Assembly (NCBI GenBank): GCA_015183035.1
Contig: JACZZP010000012.1
Location: forward strand, 1,488,001 to 1,552,000
DNA from: Meloidogyne chitwoodi
Lineage: Eukaryota > Nematoda > Chromadorea > Rhabditida > Meloidogynidae
Direction: 5' to 3'
Length of the DNA: 64,000 bases
Under the pieces are notes generated by a model. The model searched no databases. It had not been told where the DNA came from and saw nothing but the letters and a program-made list of their open reading frames with translations. Below, one piece after another: positions 1 to 14,000 of the stretch. The translations under genes were made by a program, and so were the position numbers. Each line of letters opens with the position of its first letter. The stretch's first letter is position 1.

Positions 1-1442
1 TATCTTTTGCAATATTAACTGCTTCAATGCCTTGTTCTATTGTGTCAAATAAAATACCAGAAATGCCATCTTCAATTACCTTAATTTTAAAAACTTTAAA
101 AAATATATTTATTAAGAGAATATTTAAAGGAAAGTCTCTACTAATTAATTTTTTAAAAATTATTTACTTCTGGTACTGATCCTGTTCGACGAGCAATAAC
201 AGGTGTTCCACACGCCATTGCCTCAATCATCACCATACCAAAAGGTTCAGCCCAATTAATTGGAAAAAGAAAAGCTACCGCATTTCCAAGAAATTCACTC
301 AAATAAATAATTAGGTATTTATACTTAAATTTTAATTAAAAATACTTTTTCTGTTTATCATTTATTTCGCCTATAAATTCCACAGTGTTTTTGTTTGCTT
401 CAATTAAAGGTTTAATAGTATCATTCCAATATTTGTCTCCTTTATCAAATCTTGCAGCCATTTTAAGATTATAACCAGCTTTTATAGCAACTTCAAATTA
501 ATTAACTTTTGTTTAAAATAAATAAAATACTTTTAATAGCCCAATCAGGTAATTTAGATTCAGATATTCTACCAAGAAATGCCAGATAAGGTCTTTCAAT
601 ATTTGGTCTTTCAATAAATTTATAAAGATTAATAGGAATTCCATGATAAACATTTGCAATGAAATTAGGCTTTCCTACTGAATGTGACTGTTGATCTCTT
701 GAAATTGAAACAAGGGGTATTTCTTTTTGTTCATTTCCAAGTGATTGAGACCAACTTAAAATATTAAAAATATTTTTCTTATTTTTTACATCATTAAGCT
801 ATGTGTTGTCAATAAAACAGGATAACCCTCCCTATGAAGTGTTTGAATTTGTTCATAAAATACAGGAATTTGAAAATGTATAATATCAAAATTCTTTATA
901 TTCTTTCTAAGTTGAGCAAATAACCATTCATATCTTTCCAAAGGAACATTATTAGCACCAAAAGTTGGCCTAAAATTTAATATTTAATTATTTAAATAAT
1001 ATTTAAAATTAATTTAATTTAAATCTAATAAACTAATTAACCATTTAGCCACAAGTTTAGCCAAAGTCACTGAATCATTAGTAGCAAACAATGTAACCTT
1101 TATTTTAATTTATAATAATTAATTAATTTTAATAATTAATTAAATTTTAATTTATACCTTATGTCCTCTTCTTACTAATTCTTCTGTAAGATATGAAGTA
1201 ATTCGTTCGGCACCTCCATAATTTTTTGGTGGAGTACTTTCAACGAGTAAAGATACTTGTGCAATTCGTAAAAGTTTTTGTTTTGATGATAAATTTGAGT
1301 TGAGATTTAAAGATAAAAAGTTTAATTTATAAATTTGATTTAATATTAAATAGAAAATGATTAAAATAAATATAAGTGTAATAAACTTTTTGTTTAAAAA
1401 TTTGAATAGAGAAGAAAATAAAAAATTATTTTGTTTTTGCAT
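1..1442 (-). CDS. Bacterial-type GT4 glycosyltransferase with added signal anchor (partial, 5' part)
   Basis: Seven exons on the minus strand: 1158-1442, 1042-1097, 790-969, 531-754, 346-490, 168-297 and 1-79 (continues off the window). Phases agree throughout and give 366 residues. After a cytosolic stretch and one membrane helix (about residues 18-40) comes a GT-B fold glycosyltransferase of family GT4. Visible signatures are the N-terminal PPKNYGGAER loop, YLAFLGRIS, FIGEI, and EPFGMVMIEAMACGTPVIA, which contains the E-x7-E nucleotide-sugar motif. This block order (VESxPPKxYGGxER, LVSIS, VYHG, LAFLGRIS) is typical of bacterial GT4 enzymes, so the core looks horizontally acquired. The predicted topology is type II, with the catalytic part luminal. 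Donor and acceptor sugars are not readable. The 3' end is missing, so intactness cannot be judged. Confidence 0.85.
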
Positions 1443-2668
1443 TATTTCCTAAATAAAAATTATTTTATATTTTACTTTTAATAAATACATATTAAAATTA
1501 TTAAATCAAAAATAATATAGAAAATATAATTAATTATACAAAGAAAATAATTCTTTTAATAAAATATCGTCTATTTTTTAGGAAAAAAATATAAAAATAG
1601 TTAAGTACTCTTTAGTTGTTTAGATATTTAAAATGAAACTTTTTTTATTATTATATATTTTACTTATAATATTCAAATTTATTATGATGTGTTGGCAATT
1701 TTTATAAAATTATAAAGTAAACAAATCGTAAAATTGAGTCAAGTTAAAGGAAAATTATTTTTTTAATCTGTTTTGGAAATGTGTTTAGAATAATTTTTAT
1801 TTTTAATTATATGAAAAAAATCTATAATTGTAAATATTTTGTATGAATTCCAGAAATATTTATTTTTATATTAAATAATTTTTTAATGAATTACTAATTT
1901 ATAAACAAATTTAATCTGTAAAAATGCACAAAAATAAAGTAATTTTCACTTTTGAACACAAAAATCCGCAAATTTTATCCGCAACTTTTTATAATTATTA
2001 ATTATTTTGGAAACATAAAATAAATAAATTTTTGCTATAATATTGTCAAATAATTCAAATTCTATTTTTGCATCTTTTTTCCAAAGAAATAAATATATTT
2101 GTAGATAACTTTCAATAATTTCCAGCGTGTTAGAATAATCTTTTTATTCCCCTATTTTACCATAAAAAAAGAAAAGTATAGCTTTTTGTTCAAAATTTCA
2201 TTAAAGCTTAAAAAACATTAATCTTAAAATATAAAGTTTATACTCAAAAAAATTTTTCTGGGGAATAAATGAAGAGAAATTAGAACAGACGATCAACAAT
2301 GTTGTCAGATCCTTTTGATAAATAAATATAAAATAATCTAATTATAAAAGGAAAATATAAATTGGTGATTAAATGTACTAATAGGACTAAAAAGATAATA
2401 GTAATTTTACATAAAAAAATTAAAAAAAAAATAATATGGGAAAAATCAGAAGATTAATTGTTAGAAAATGTGTTTTAGTGAAAAAATAAAGAAAGGAAAA
2501 AATTTTTTAGGTGAAAATTTTAAATTTAAATAATTACAATATTTTCTCTAAATTAAATAAATAAAGACTGTCATTCTATTAAAGAAAATACGATTTCTTT
2601 TTTAAATTTTAAAAAATTCACTTTAAAAAAATTTTTTTTTAAAATAAAACTCAAAAATCTTCTTTTCT
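1443..2668. other. AT-rich intergenic region
   Basis: About 1.2 kb between the start codon of the GT4 gene and the 3' end of UGT copy A. It is A+T-rich with homopolymer runs and holds no convincing exon, RNA or repeat. It must carry the GT4 promoter, but no element can be named. Confidence 0.5.
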
Positions 2669-5600
2669 TTAATTAATTTCAGCAATCTTTTTTAAAAAAA
2701 TATTTTTTATCATTCCATTTTCTTTCATTTCATAATGAACTTTGTTTCTTAGTTCTTCTGCAGCAAGTTGATATTTACTAATAAATTAAAAAAAAATATT
2801 TATTTTATTAAATTTACTTACTTTTTGGTTAATAATTTATTTAGAGCATTTTTAAAATCTTTTCCAAAATTTTTATTCATTTTTCTATTAATACGTGAAT
2901 AACCTCCTACATAAATTCCAATACCAAGTTGTTCAATAATAGAAGAATTATAAAATTGATCACCTCTAAATGGTATACAAAGTAATATAACACCAGCATA
3001 TATTGCCTTAATTAAATTAATTATTTTTTATTAGTAAATTTTTTTTTTGAATAATTTTTAATTAGAAAATATATTTTTATGATCACATAAATATGAAATT
3101 TGAGTTTATAAAAAATTTAAATCCATCTATTAAAATATTTAATTTATTGCAAAAATATAATAATATTGCTAAAGAATTATTTATAAACTTTTGCCCCTTT
3201 TTATTAATTTATTTAAAATATTTATTTAAAAAATAATAAATACTTCATTCAAACTGTTCACGCCACAGTGAGAAATAAATAATTTTGTATTTTCTTTTGC
3301 TTAAAATTTAAATTAAATATTAATTAATTAATTAAATTTAAAAATACATAATATTTCTTGTTGATTAACTTGATTTTCTAAAATTTCAATATTTTCCCAA
3401 ATATTATTTTCGTAAAACTTTTCCGAATATTTTTTCGGTAAATATTGTTTATTTATTCTTAATTTAAATAAACATTTTTTATTATTTACAAAAGCATCAA
3501 ACATTTGTTTAATATTATTATTCTCTGTTAATTTATTGAAGATTTCATCTATATTTACAGTACCAAAAGAGAGAAAAACAACACAAGAATACTTAAATTT
3601 ATTTTTTAATAAATTTACCTAAATAACCTTTAATTGGTACTCCCCTTCAGAGATCGAGATGGATCTGGATCCAGTCCTGGATTTTTCCTGGATCCAGAGT
3701 CCGATCCAGGCATTTTTTAGGAATTCTGGATTTTTCTGGATCTGGATTTTTCCTTGACTCCAGGTCCAGAGTCTGGTCCAGGTCAATAAATAAAATCCAG
3801 GTCAAGGATTTTTCAAAATCTCGATCTCTACTCCCCTTCCCTATTTTTTTTAATTTTGATAATTTTTTTATAAAAAAATATTTCTTTTTAAAAGGAAAAG
3901 TTACGTTAGATTGGATTCCCAATTTACAGGGCTCTCCTGATACTAGAGAAGTAATTTAGAAATAAAATTAAAGATAATGAAAAGTTCTTATTTTTAAATA
4001 ATTTTTTCAAATAAAAACAGAAATGTCAGAATTATGTTATTCTGACATTTCTTAATTATTTTAAATTTAATTTTTTATTATAAAATTTACATCATTTGGT
4101 GTTAATTCCTTCTCTTTTGTTAAAATTCCTTTATCTTCAACAAGAATACCACCAATATAAATAATTTTATCATTTTTAGGAAAATCTTTAAAAATTCCAA
4201 ATTTATTCTGATTAACAAAATGATATTTTATTTTTTTAAATAAAACTTCCAAATTTAAAGGTTTTATTATTCCTTCTATTTCTTTATCTTCGAATAAATC
4301 ATTGTAAAGATCTGGAGCAATTTCATTAAAAATTTTTTTAGTTATTTTAGATTTTTCTTTTTGTTTTTCTAAATTTTCTTTATATCTTTGAGATTTTTTA
4401 TGACCAATTCCTTCATTACCGTCCCAGTCTCCTGGTGTGGCAGAATAAGGTTCTTTAAAAATAAAAATATTTTTTAATATTTGAAATATTTTTAAGGCTA
4501 ATAAAAATAACAAAATTATTTATATTTTTGTCACTGTTAATGAGAGAAATAATTATATTTAAATAGACAAATTATAAAAGAAAATAAATAATTTTAACAA
4601 TTAATTTAATATTTAATTTAATTTAAAAAATTAATAAATAATTTTAATTAAATATTTCAAATAATTTAACTTTCAAATAAAAGGGCAGAAATACTACTGA
4701 ATTAATTAAAATTGAGTAAAATGTTTCTTCAATTAATATAAAATTACCAGGTATTTTAAAAGTTTCATTAATATTAATATTTAAAAATTGAAGATATTCT
4801 GTAAAGAATATTGTATTTGCAACATTAAAAGTATTTTCAATTCCTAAAGCTTCAAAAACAGCAAAAGATCCAGCCATTACTTCAAATTCAGCAATTCCAA
4901 TATTATATTTTTGTTTTTTAAGATAATCAAAAATTCCTATTTGTTCATTTCCAATTTTAACTTTTTCATTTGTTATTATTTCTTTAAAATAAAATTAAAA
5001 TTATTTTTATTTAAAACAAATATTTGTTTAATTAATTATAAAATTTACCCTGATAAATACCAACATATTTATATTTAGGTGAATCTTTATAATCATCAAT
5101 TTGGGATTCAATTGGATGATACATATTAAATCGAAATAAATCTATTTTTAATTCAATAAATTCTAAATCTAGTATATTAATTCCTTCATTTTTAGTGTAA
5201 ACAATTAAATCCTAAAAAATTATAAAAAAAAAATAATTTAAAGTTAAAAATGAATAAAATTAGCAGGTCTATTTACATTCCCTTTAAAAAACTTTTTTTT
5301 TAATTAAAATCTAATCCCATAAAATACATAGAAAATATAGAGGTAAAAAATACTTTGATAAATTTAAATAAAGTAAAGAGAAATATATATGTATAATTTA
5401 AAATTTTGGACAATTATTTAAAAGAAGAAATAGATAATATATTTATTTAGGTATTATTAATAATAAAAAAATAAATTTTAAAAATTTACATACCACAGTA
5501 TATTTTTGTCGTAAAATATTGACTAAATATTTCTAAATTTAATTATAATTAAATTATTTTTTAATTATATTTTTATATATTAAAATTATATTAAATAAAG

Positions 5601-6169
5601 GAAATCTTCTAGATAGGCCAAGTCAACTTATTTTTTTAATCTTTTTTGAAAAAATATTTAAAAAGGTCCTATATTTATTTCCAATGTTTTATCAGAATTA
5701 GCTTATAATTTAAAATGTTTTTGTAATTTTCTTATTAATTTTAAAAATATTAAAAATTTACATTTAGATATACATGTGAATAATAAAAATTATCACAAAT
5801 ATACAAAATTTTTTTATTTAATTTTTCCTCCTCGATTTCACAATAACTTTCGTTTCCTTTAGAACTTTCTCCTTTACAACTTGTTTCTCCTCTATCAAAT
5901 TTAAATGGACTTGAATGATTACTTTCATTATCTTCTTCTTCTTTATAATCTTTATCTTCTAATACTTTTTCTAATATTTCAAAATTCACATCAGAATCTT
6001 CTTTTTCACTTTTCCTTTCAAATCCAAGACAACTACAATTAATACCTCTTTTAATCCGAAGATTAAACAAAGTTCTTCCTTTTCCATTTTTAGGACATTT
6101 ACATTTTTCTCCAAAGGAAATATTAATAAAAATTAATAAAAAGAAAATTAAAATAATTAATTTAAACAT
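2669..6169 (-). CDS. Secreted UDP-glycosyltransferase (GT1), copy A
   Basis: Nine exons (5762-6169, 5494-5532, 5049-5211, 4748-4981, 4091-4452, 3348-3591, 3244-3299, 2822-3006, 2669-2777) splice to 599 residues. The signal peptide (about 1-20) is followed by a charged, Cys-containing cassette of about 100 residues with a KRG site. The UGT N-terminal strand comes next: YICDNFYYSHVYLN carries the His aligned with the family's catalytic base. The C-terminal donor half has FLSFGTVN, FISHCGVNSLNEAIYAG and GDQFYNSS, matching the UDPGT signature region, although the usual HGG is HCG. The protein ends KIAEIN without the C-terminal membrane helix of classical UGTs, so a soluble ER or secreted enzyme is inferred. 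The substrate is unknown. Intron 5 holds a hAT-type MITE (3648-3830). Confidence 0.85.
3648..3830. mobile_element. hAT-type MITE with 8-bp target duplication, 183 bp
   Basis: Terminal inverted repeats CAGAGATCGAGAT and ATCTCGATCTCTA bound an element built from GGATCCAG-like repeats. It is flanked by a perfect 8-bp duplication, CTCCCCTT, at 3640-3647 and 3831-3838. It lies in intron 5 of UGT copy A and has no coding capacity. Confidence 0.85.
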
Positions 6170-7686
6170 TTCTTCTAAAAAATTTAATTTTTAAATAAAA
6201 ATTAATTAATTAATATTTTATTTAATAAAAGAGCTTTCTCCGAGCTTTTAAAATAGTAATTATTAGACGGATGACCTCTTATTAAATATAATAATTATTA
6301 ATTGGATTTTTGAAATTCTAAAAATTATATTAAGGAATTAATAATATTCTAAGGAAAATTTTAAAATTATTAGTTAAATTTGAAAAATGAAGATACTAAT
6401 TATTTAAAATAAATAATATAATAAAGCATTCTCCCTCAGAGATAATCGAATGAAATTACTTAAATGTACATATACTTAAATATAATAAAAGCTTTAAAAT
6501 CTCTTTATTGGCTTTAATCAAATGATATTTAGGCGTGAGATATTTGGCGTGACCACTTTTTAACTTTGTTTTTATGTTTATAATTTAGAAAAAAATATTT
6601 TTTTTAATAATTTAATATTATTAAAAAAAGTAATTGGCTATATATAAAATTAAAATATATTAATAAATTATAATAGAAACAAATTATTTGTGCCCAAATA
6701 TTTGCGCCAAAATGTTTATTTTAATTAAAGAATTATAATCTATAATATATAAATCTTCGAGGAGATATGTGGCATTTAATAATGTAAAGGAAAATTATTG
6801 ATTTTTAAAATTAATTTTTTATTTAATTTATTTAAATAAAAATGTTAAAATAAAAATAAAAGTTTATTTTTTGTTTCATATCCTTAAACCATTAAATATA
6901 TATTAATTTTTACATTCCTCATTCAATTTTGTATTTGTTTTTTCAAAATTCAAATTCTTTAATTTTAAAAATAACTAAAAAAATTTATAAATATTTATTT
7001 TAATTAAAGTATTAAAATAAATAAAAAAATATTTTTTTTATTTATTTTTATAATAAGCTTAAATACTTTAAAATTCAAAAAAATAAGAAAAAGAAACTTC
7101 AAATTAAAACTATAAATTAATTTTATTTAATTAAATTATAAGTAAATAAAAAATTTTTTATTCTTGTAAAAAAAAAGCAAAGCCGCGTCAACCTCAAGTG
7201 TTTGTTATATATCCTCTTATAAATACAAAACAGTTTTTAGTAATGTTTATTAACTTGTTTTTTCTTTTACTTGAATATTTAATGTTTGTCTTTTTACCTT
7301 TAACTCCCCAAAAATAAATATAGTAAATAAATACTTTTTTATTATTATTATTTAAGCTTTTCCCTTTCCCTTACTTTAAAAAAATATATTTTTTTACTCA
7401 ATTTTATATAATAAAAATATAAATTATTAAAAAAAAATTTTTTAACAATTTAACAAATATTTAAATAAAAAATAATTCTTATCTTTTTTAGAAGAATATA
7501 TCTATTTTATTTTAATATAATTTAATAATATAAATATATGGATATTAATTTAGTTTAATTGTATTTATATGGATATTAAAAAGATAAGCTTATATAAAAT
7601 AATTAAATTTTTATTTGAAAAAATAAAATTAAAATTTTTAATTTAAAAATATTTAAAAATTTTTTATTAGAATTAATTATAATAAA
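6170..7686. other. Intergenic region shared by divergent genes
   Basis: About 1.5 kb between the start codons of UGT A (minus) and the Q/N-rich gene (plus), so it should hold both promoters. It is strongly A+T-rich. No exon, RNA or clear repeat was recognised; a short less A+T-rich patch sits near 7175-7310. Confidence 0.5.
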
Positions 7687-8847
7687 ATGTTTTTGTTAAT
7701 TTTTTCTGCCATTATTTGGCAAATAAATGCTCAACAATCATCATATTTTCCACCACAAAATATTAATGGAACTTTTGGTCTTCAATTAAATACTGTAAAT
7801 TAAATAAAATAAAAAATATTTTATAAATTAATTTAATTTAAAATATTAATTTAAGTATCCATCTACACAACAACAACAACAACAATATATATTACAAAGA
7901 CAACAACCATTTATAGGACAACATTATTTACCAAATAATAATTATCAACAACATCCACCATCTACTCCATTTAATAATAATAATAATCATTATCCTAATT
8001 CTTTTCATTCCCCAAATAATTGGCAAAGTTAATTACCTATTTATTTAAAAATTAAGATAAATTAATTTCTCTATTAAAAGTTTTAATTTTACTTTTACTT
8101 TTCCCATTTAAGGAGAACACAACAAATTAAAAGAAAAATTCTTAGGGACAAAAAGGTCTTTTTTATGGTCAATATCACCGATTATTCAAATCCCCGATTC
8201 AATTTTAAACTTTAAGAAAAATATTATAAATTAAATAAATATATTTAATATTTTTTAAATAAAATTTAATTATTTAAGATGATAAAAAAATAGAAGAAGA
8301 AGAAGATTATAAAGAAGAAAATAATAATAATAATAATTTTGTTTCTCAAAGTAATAATCGTCATTTGCCTCAAAATGTTCAATTTGATCCAAATAATAAT
8401 TTACCTTATTTTCAAGGCAGACAACAACAACAAAGAGGAGGATATAATAATAATAATTATTTGAATGGAAACAATAAGTATAAAATATTAAATATTAAAA
8501 TATAATTAATTAATTATTAAGCCCTTCATCTTTTGATTTTGAAAATGAAGCAGAAAAGTCTTCTTCTCCTTATTATTATGGACAAAGATTAGGAAATCCA
8601 AATATGCGACAAATGGTTTTTATTTTTATTATTTAAATTATTTTAATAAAATTATTTAAAGGATCAAAATAATCAAAAACATTCATTTCCATTAAATCCA
8701 CAATATCACACAAATAATATTGTTTATCCAGAAGGACAAAGACATGGAAATAATAAAAACTTTTGGTTTAATAATTCAAAAAGATTAACAATTAAATTTT
8801 GGTTATTATTAATAAGTTTTTTTGGAATTTTAATTTTATTTAGTTAA
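7687..8847 (+). CDS. Secreted Gln/Asn-rich protein with C-terminal hydrophobic tail
   Basis: Five exons (7687-7794, 7856-8027, 8279-8477, 8522-8615, 8662-8847) join in phase to 252 residues. It starts with a clear signal peptide (MFLLIFSAIIWQINAQ). The body is low in complexity: poly-Q, NNNNN tracts, Pro and Tyr, plus a short acidic KKIEEEEDYKEE block. The last about 20 residues are hydrophobic (FWLLLISFFGILILFS), either a single membrane helix or a GPI signal. No known domain is visible. Extracellular matrix or cuticle-surface proteins often look like this, but function is not assigned. Confidence 0.75.
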
Positions 8848-9901
8848 ACAAATTATTTAATAAAATAATTTTATTTTTAGATTAATTAATAATTAATATA
8901 TAATTTTAAATAATTTTATAAAATTATTTAAATTCTTTTTTTATATTTTTTATTTTAAATTAATTTCTTTAAATAACTATTTTTTTAATTAAAAAAAAAA
9001 TTCTTCATTAAAAACAATTAATTTATAATAAATATTTACAAATTTAAACATCACGCAATATTCCCAATTTTTGGAGAAAATTTAAAAATAAAATATATAT
9101 TCTCTCAAAATATAAATTTTTAAAGAATATTTATATTTAGAAAGATTAACAAAAAGCAAAAAAAAATAAAATAAAAATCCTTCAATTCCTTTCACTCTTT
9201 CCCCCAAAGGACTAAAAAATCCTTCAACTTTTTATTTTTTTGAATTTTCCTTTTTTACTTCCATAAAAATATTATTTAAATACTTATATACTCTACAAGT
9301 GTTATTCTTTTAAAAAAATAAATATTTAATTTTTTGTTGGTCTAAATAAATTTATTTATTTAATTTTATAAAAAATAAATAAATATAAAAAAGCTTTGAA
9401 TAAATTTAAAATACAATAAATTTAAAAAAAAATATATTTATAGAGTAGTTAGAGGAGACAAAATGTTCAATTTAATTAAAAATTAAATATATTTTACCAT
9501 TTTTAGTTTTTATTAGTTCTCTAAAAGCTTTTTTCCTATTTTTAATAGCACTTTTACACATTTTTACCAACGTTTTTTTTTAATTTAATTATTTTTACAT
9601 TTTATTACATTTATTATTATATTTAATATCTCTTGAGAAATTTAAAAAATAAATTAATTAATTTATATTTTCTGTTATTTTTTAATTTATAAAATTTAAA
9701 ATAAAAATAATTAATGTAAGAAATTCAAAATAAAAAGCTTAGAATTATTATTGAAAGGACTGAAAATAATTAAAAAAATATTTAATTAAAATTTTGGCAC
9801 TTTTAATTATTAATAAATAAATTATTTATTTTTATTTCTTAAAAAATAATTCTTTTAAATATTTTTAAAATAAAATAATTAAATTTAATTAATTTAATAA
9901 T
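8848..9901. other. AT-rich intergenic region
   Basis: About 1 kb between two plus-strand genes. It contains A+T homopolymers and no supportable exon, RNA or repeat. Confidence 0.45.
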
Positions 9902-10373
9902 ATGTCACAACAACCAACAACAACAGTAAAAACAACAAATTCTTCTCATAGACCTTCACCTTATTTAAAAAGAATTGTTTTACCAAAACTTAATTTTACT
10001 ATAATAAATAAACCTTCTTCTTCTCTATCTATTTCTTTTCCTTTATTTTTAAAACAAAATAAAGAAGAATTAAATAATATTAAATCAGAAGAAGAAGAAG
10101 AAGATTTAATTACAAAAATTGAATTAATTAAATTAAAAAATGAAAAACAAAAAATAAATCAAAATAATGTTTTTTTTTTAAAATATATTTAATTAATTTA
10201 TTTATTTAAATATTTTTAGTTAAAATCAAACAAATTAATTGATGAAAAGATGAATGAAGATTTTAATAATAAAATTGTTGTCTCCTCTTCAACTATTAAA
10301 CAAAAGTTTACAAAAAATAATCGAAGGTATTAATTTTTAATATTTTTAATATTTATCTTATTTAAGTTTTTGA
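9902..10373 (+). CDS. Small protein of unknown function
   Basis: A model of three exons (9902-10168, 10220-10326, 10367-10373) gives 126 residues. The first exon encodes a Thr/Ser-rich start, a SHRPSPYLKRIVLPKLNFTI stretch, an acidic EEEEED run and a Lys/Asn-rich helix-like tail. There is no signal peptide and no domain I recognise. Exon 1 to exon 2 is well supported by phase. The tiny last exon is weak, and the true 3' end could lie further on. Confidence 0.5.
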
Positions 10374-11089
10374 CTTTAATGTTTTTTAGTTTTTATCAAA
10401 TTAAACTTAATTTTAGTCAAAATATATATTTTTAAATTAATTAAAGGTCCTCGGATTATTAAAAATAAAGTTTTATTCTAATTATAAGGACAACAAAAGT
10501 GAGAGGCTAATTAATGTTTTAATACCTGAAAAGTGTGTTAATATATTTCTTTATTATTCTATTTACTAAAAGTAATTAAATAAGAGAATATTTTAGAAAA
10601 TCTAAGAAAAATAAGTTAAAATTAATTTTTTTTATATAAATTATTTTTCAGCAGTTCAGCATGCCCAAGAATTTATTAAATAATTTTAAGAAATAAAAAA
10701 GAAATGATAAATAATTACTACTATATTTTTAAAGTTCGGGTTTTATATAAATAAATATTTTATTTTATTATTTTAAATAAAATAAGTAAAATATACAAAA
10801 ATTATAATATTTCAGTCTAAAATGCCCTGATTATAAATTTAGACAATCATTTTTGAACATTTAAAATTGTTTAATTTATTTATTAAATAATGGACAGTGA
10901 AATATTATTTTTCTTAAAAAATAATAAAAATGTTTGTTGTTTAAGAGGTCAAAAGATTTTAGAAAATCACTGCCCTTTATTTTTATTTTTTAAAAAGTTC
11001 CCAATTCTTCCAAAAAAATTATTATTAGTATTTTTTAATTTTTATGTCTATGCCTCTGAGCTAATAAAAATCGTCGACGTTTTAAAATT
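10374..11089. other. Intergenic region between convergent genes
   Basis: About 0.7 kb between the ends of the small plus-strand gene and the TSP1 gene on minus. A 74-codon open frame at 10890-11114 is hydrophobic and low-complexity, overlaps the 3' end of the TSP1 gene and is probably chance. Confidence 0.45.
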
Positions 11090-14000
11090 TCATTTTTTTT
11101 CTGAAAATCTTTGATGATTTTGACCTTCATTTTTTATATTTTTTGTTTGTATTATAGGTGTAATATTTAATATATTTCTTCTTAAAATATTATTTACTAA
11201 AAAAGGAGTATTTCCTTCTTTTTTATTATTTAATTTTGAAGGAGGAATTGGAGGAATTGTTATTGGACATTGTTGATTTGTTATAGAACAATATTTACTT
11301 TCATATGATTTGCCTGATGTACAACCTTTAAATTAAATTATTAAATTAAAATATAATATTTAACCTTGTGAATGAAAGCTATTATTATCTTCATAAATAC
11401 ATGTTCTTGAACGCATTTGTTTATTACAAAAACATTCTCCCCATTCACTCCAATCACTCCATTTTGCTGTTGAATTAAAAAAAGGAATATTTCCATCTAA
11501 CCATATTGAACCTTTTTTTTTAAATTAAATTTAAATAAATTATTTAGTTTATTTTACAAATTTTTGTTCAAAAAAGTATCTTTATATTTTATTAGATTTA
11601 TTAAAATTAAAATCCTTAGTGTTTGGATTTTTAAATTTAAATATAAATAAATATATTTTCCTAATTTATTTAATTATTAATATCAGTTAATTTTAATTTT
11701 TGTTTAATTTTTAATAATTAATAAAAATCTATTGGCCTTCTATTTATAAAAAAATTTTAATTTACCTGGATTTTCTGTAAAAATAACTTTATTATTATTA
11801 ATTGTATTATTCTTATTATTAAAATTAATATTTTGTCTATTATTATTATTATTTTTTCTTTGAATTAAAGTTTTCATAAAAATTAAAGGTTTAGTAGTTG
11901 TTGTTAAAATTAAATTATTCTGTTCATTTTTATTATTTTCTTCAAATAAATTAATTAAATAAGAAGACTTTGTTGTTTGTAAAGGTAAAGAAGTAGTAGT
12001 TGTTGAAGATGATGATAACATTATTATTTTTTGATTTCCAATTAATATTGGTATTATAGATTTATTATTATTATTTAATATATGTTTATTATTTTTATTT
12101 ATTATTTCTTTTATTGGTAAAACAATTTTTGGAATAAAAGGTGTTGTTTCTTCATTATTTAATTGCTACAAAATTAAAAAAATTAAATTATTAATAAATA
12201 TTTATATATTTACTTTATTAATAATTATTTCCTTCTTTTTTTCTTTATTTTCTTCTTTTTGTTCATTATTATTATCCTTTTTTTCTGTATTTTTTATTCT
12301 TTCTAAAACTGCTTCCATTGCTTTCATTTCAGATTTTAATTTTATTAATTGTTCTTCCATTGTTGTTGATTTTGTTGTTTTTTGTTTTAATTGTTCTTTA
12401 CTTTTATTTATTTGTTTTTCTTTTATTTTTTTGGCTATTGCTAATTCCTTAAAATTAATTAATTAATTATATTTTACTCCTTAATTATTTACTTTAATTA
12501 TTTTTTTTCTTTGTTTAAAATTTAAATTCTTTGTTTGTTCATTATTAATTATTTTATTATTTTTAAAATTATTATTTTTTGTTTCTTGTTCTTCTTTTGG
12601 AAGAAAAGTTGTTGGATTATTTGTTATAGTAAATATTGTTTGGGGTAAAAAAGTTGAAGTAATTAAATTAATATTGCTATTAATTTCTTCATTTTCCTGT
12701 TTATATTAGTTTAAAAAATAAATTATTTTTAAATTATTTTGGATATTTTTTAGGAATGTTTTTCTTAATTTTTTGTTTTTTTACTAATGTTTTCTCAATT
12801 TTTCAATATTAAAAATTGAATATTATTTAAGTATATTCAACTTTCGGACTACTCAACAAATTAGTAATTTTATTCTTATTTGTTTACTTCTAATTCTCCA
12901 GAATGAAGTAAAGGTCTTTTTCTGTTCTTAACTTTATCTTCATTAATATTTTCATTTTCTTCTTCTTCTTCTTTTTCTAAAATATTTTGCTCTTCTTCTT
13001 TTTTATTTTCTAAAAATTTATTATTTTTATATTTATTTAAAAAAGGTTGTTCCAAAGATTTACTCATTCCATCTACCATCCATTCTAAGGCACGGACAGT
13101 ATCATTACTTTGAGTATTCTGATCATTTTTTAATTTTCGTTGTAAATCTTCTTTTAATTCTTTTTTTGTTTGTTTATAACTGAAAAAAGTTTTTTTATTT
13201 TTAATTTAAAATAATAAATTTACAATAATAAATTTATTTATAAATTTTAAAGATTTTTTATTTCATAAAATTTAATTTTTTAATAAAATTTATATTCAAA
13301 TATTGCCTCTCAGTAGTTAATTTATTCTGTTCATTCTTTTCAATAAAATTATTATTTAATTTATTAATTTTTGTTGTTAAAGTTGTTGTTGTTTTGGGTG
13401 TTGTTTTTATTATTTTATTATTATCTTCTTCTTCTTTTAATATTTCTTCTTCTTCTTCTTCTTCACTTTCTTCTTCATTTCTTTCCAAAATAAGCTTTTC
13501 TTTTTTTATATTATTATTATTTATATTTTTAGCAGCATATTGTATTAATTCTGGTTTTCTAACTTAAATATTTATTAATTTTAAAATTATAAAAAAGAAA
13601 ATATAATTAATTACATTTAAATGTTTTAAAATAATTTTTAATAAAAAGGGAAAGTTAATAAATATTTAAAATATTTTTTTTAATTTTTTACTTAATTTAA
13701 TTCCATTAGATAATTGTAATACTTATAATATACACTTTTTAAAAACCTTTTTCAATTTCTTCTCTTCTTTTAGGAATTTGTTTTTCATAAAGTTGTTTTA
13801 AAGCTTCCCTTCTATCCTCAGCCCAAGGATCTTCTAAATCAAATTGTTCTTGTTGTTGTGTATTTATTTCTTCTGTTTTTATTTTATTATTTCTATTATT
13901 ATTTATTGTTTCTCCACAAGGACGAATATCCTTTTAAATATATTTTATAATTTTTATAAAAAATTATAAAAACTCTGTTAGGTCCTAAACAACTAAATCC

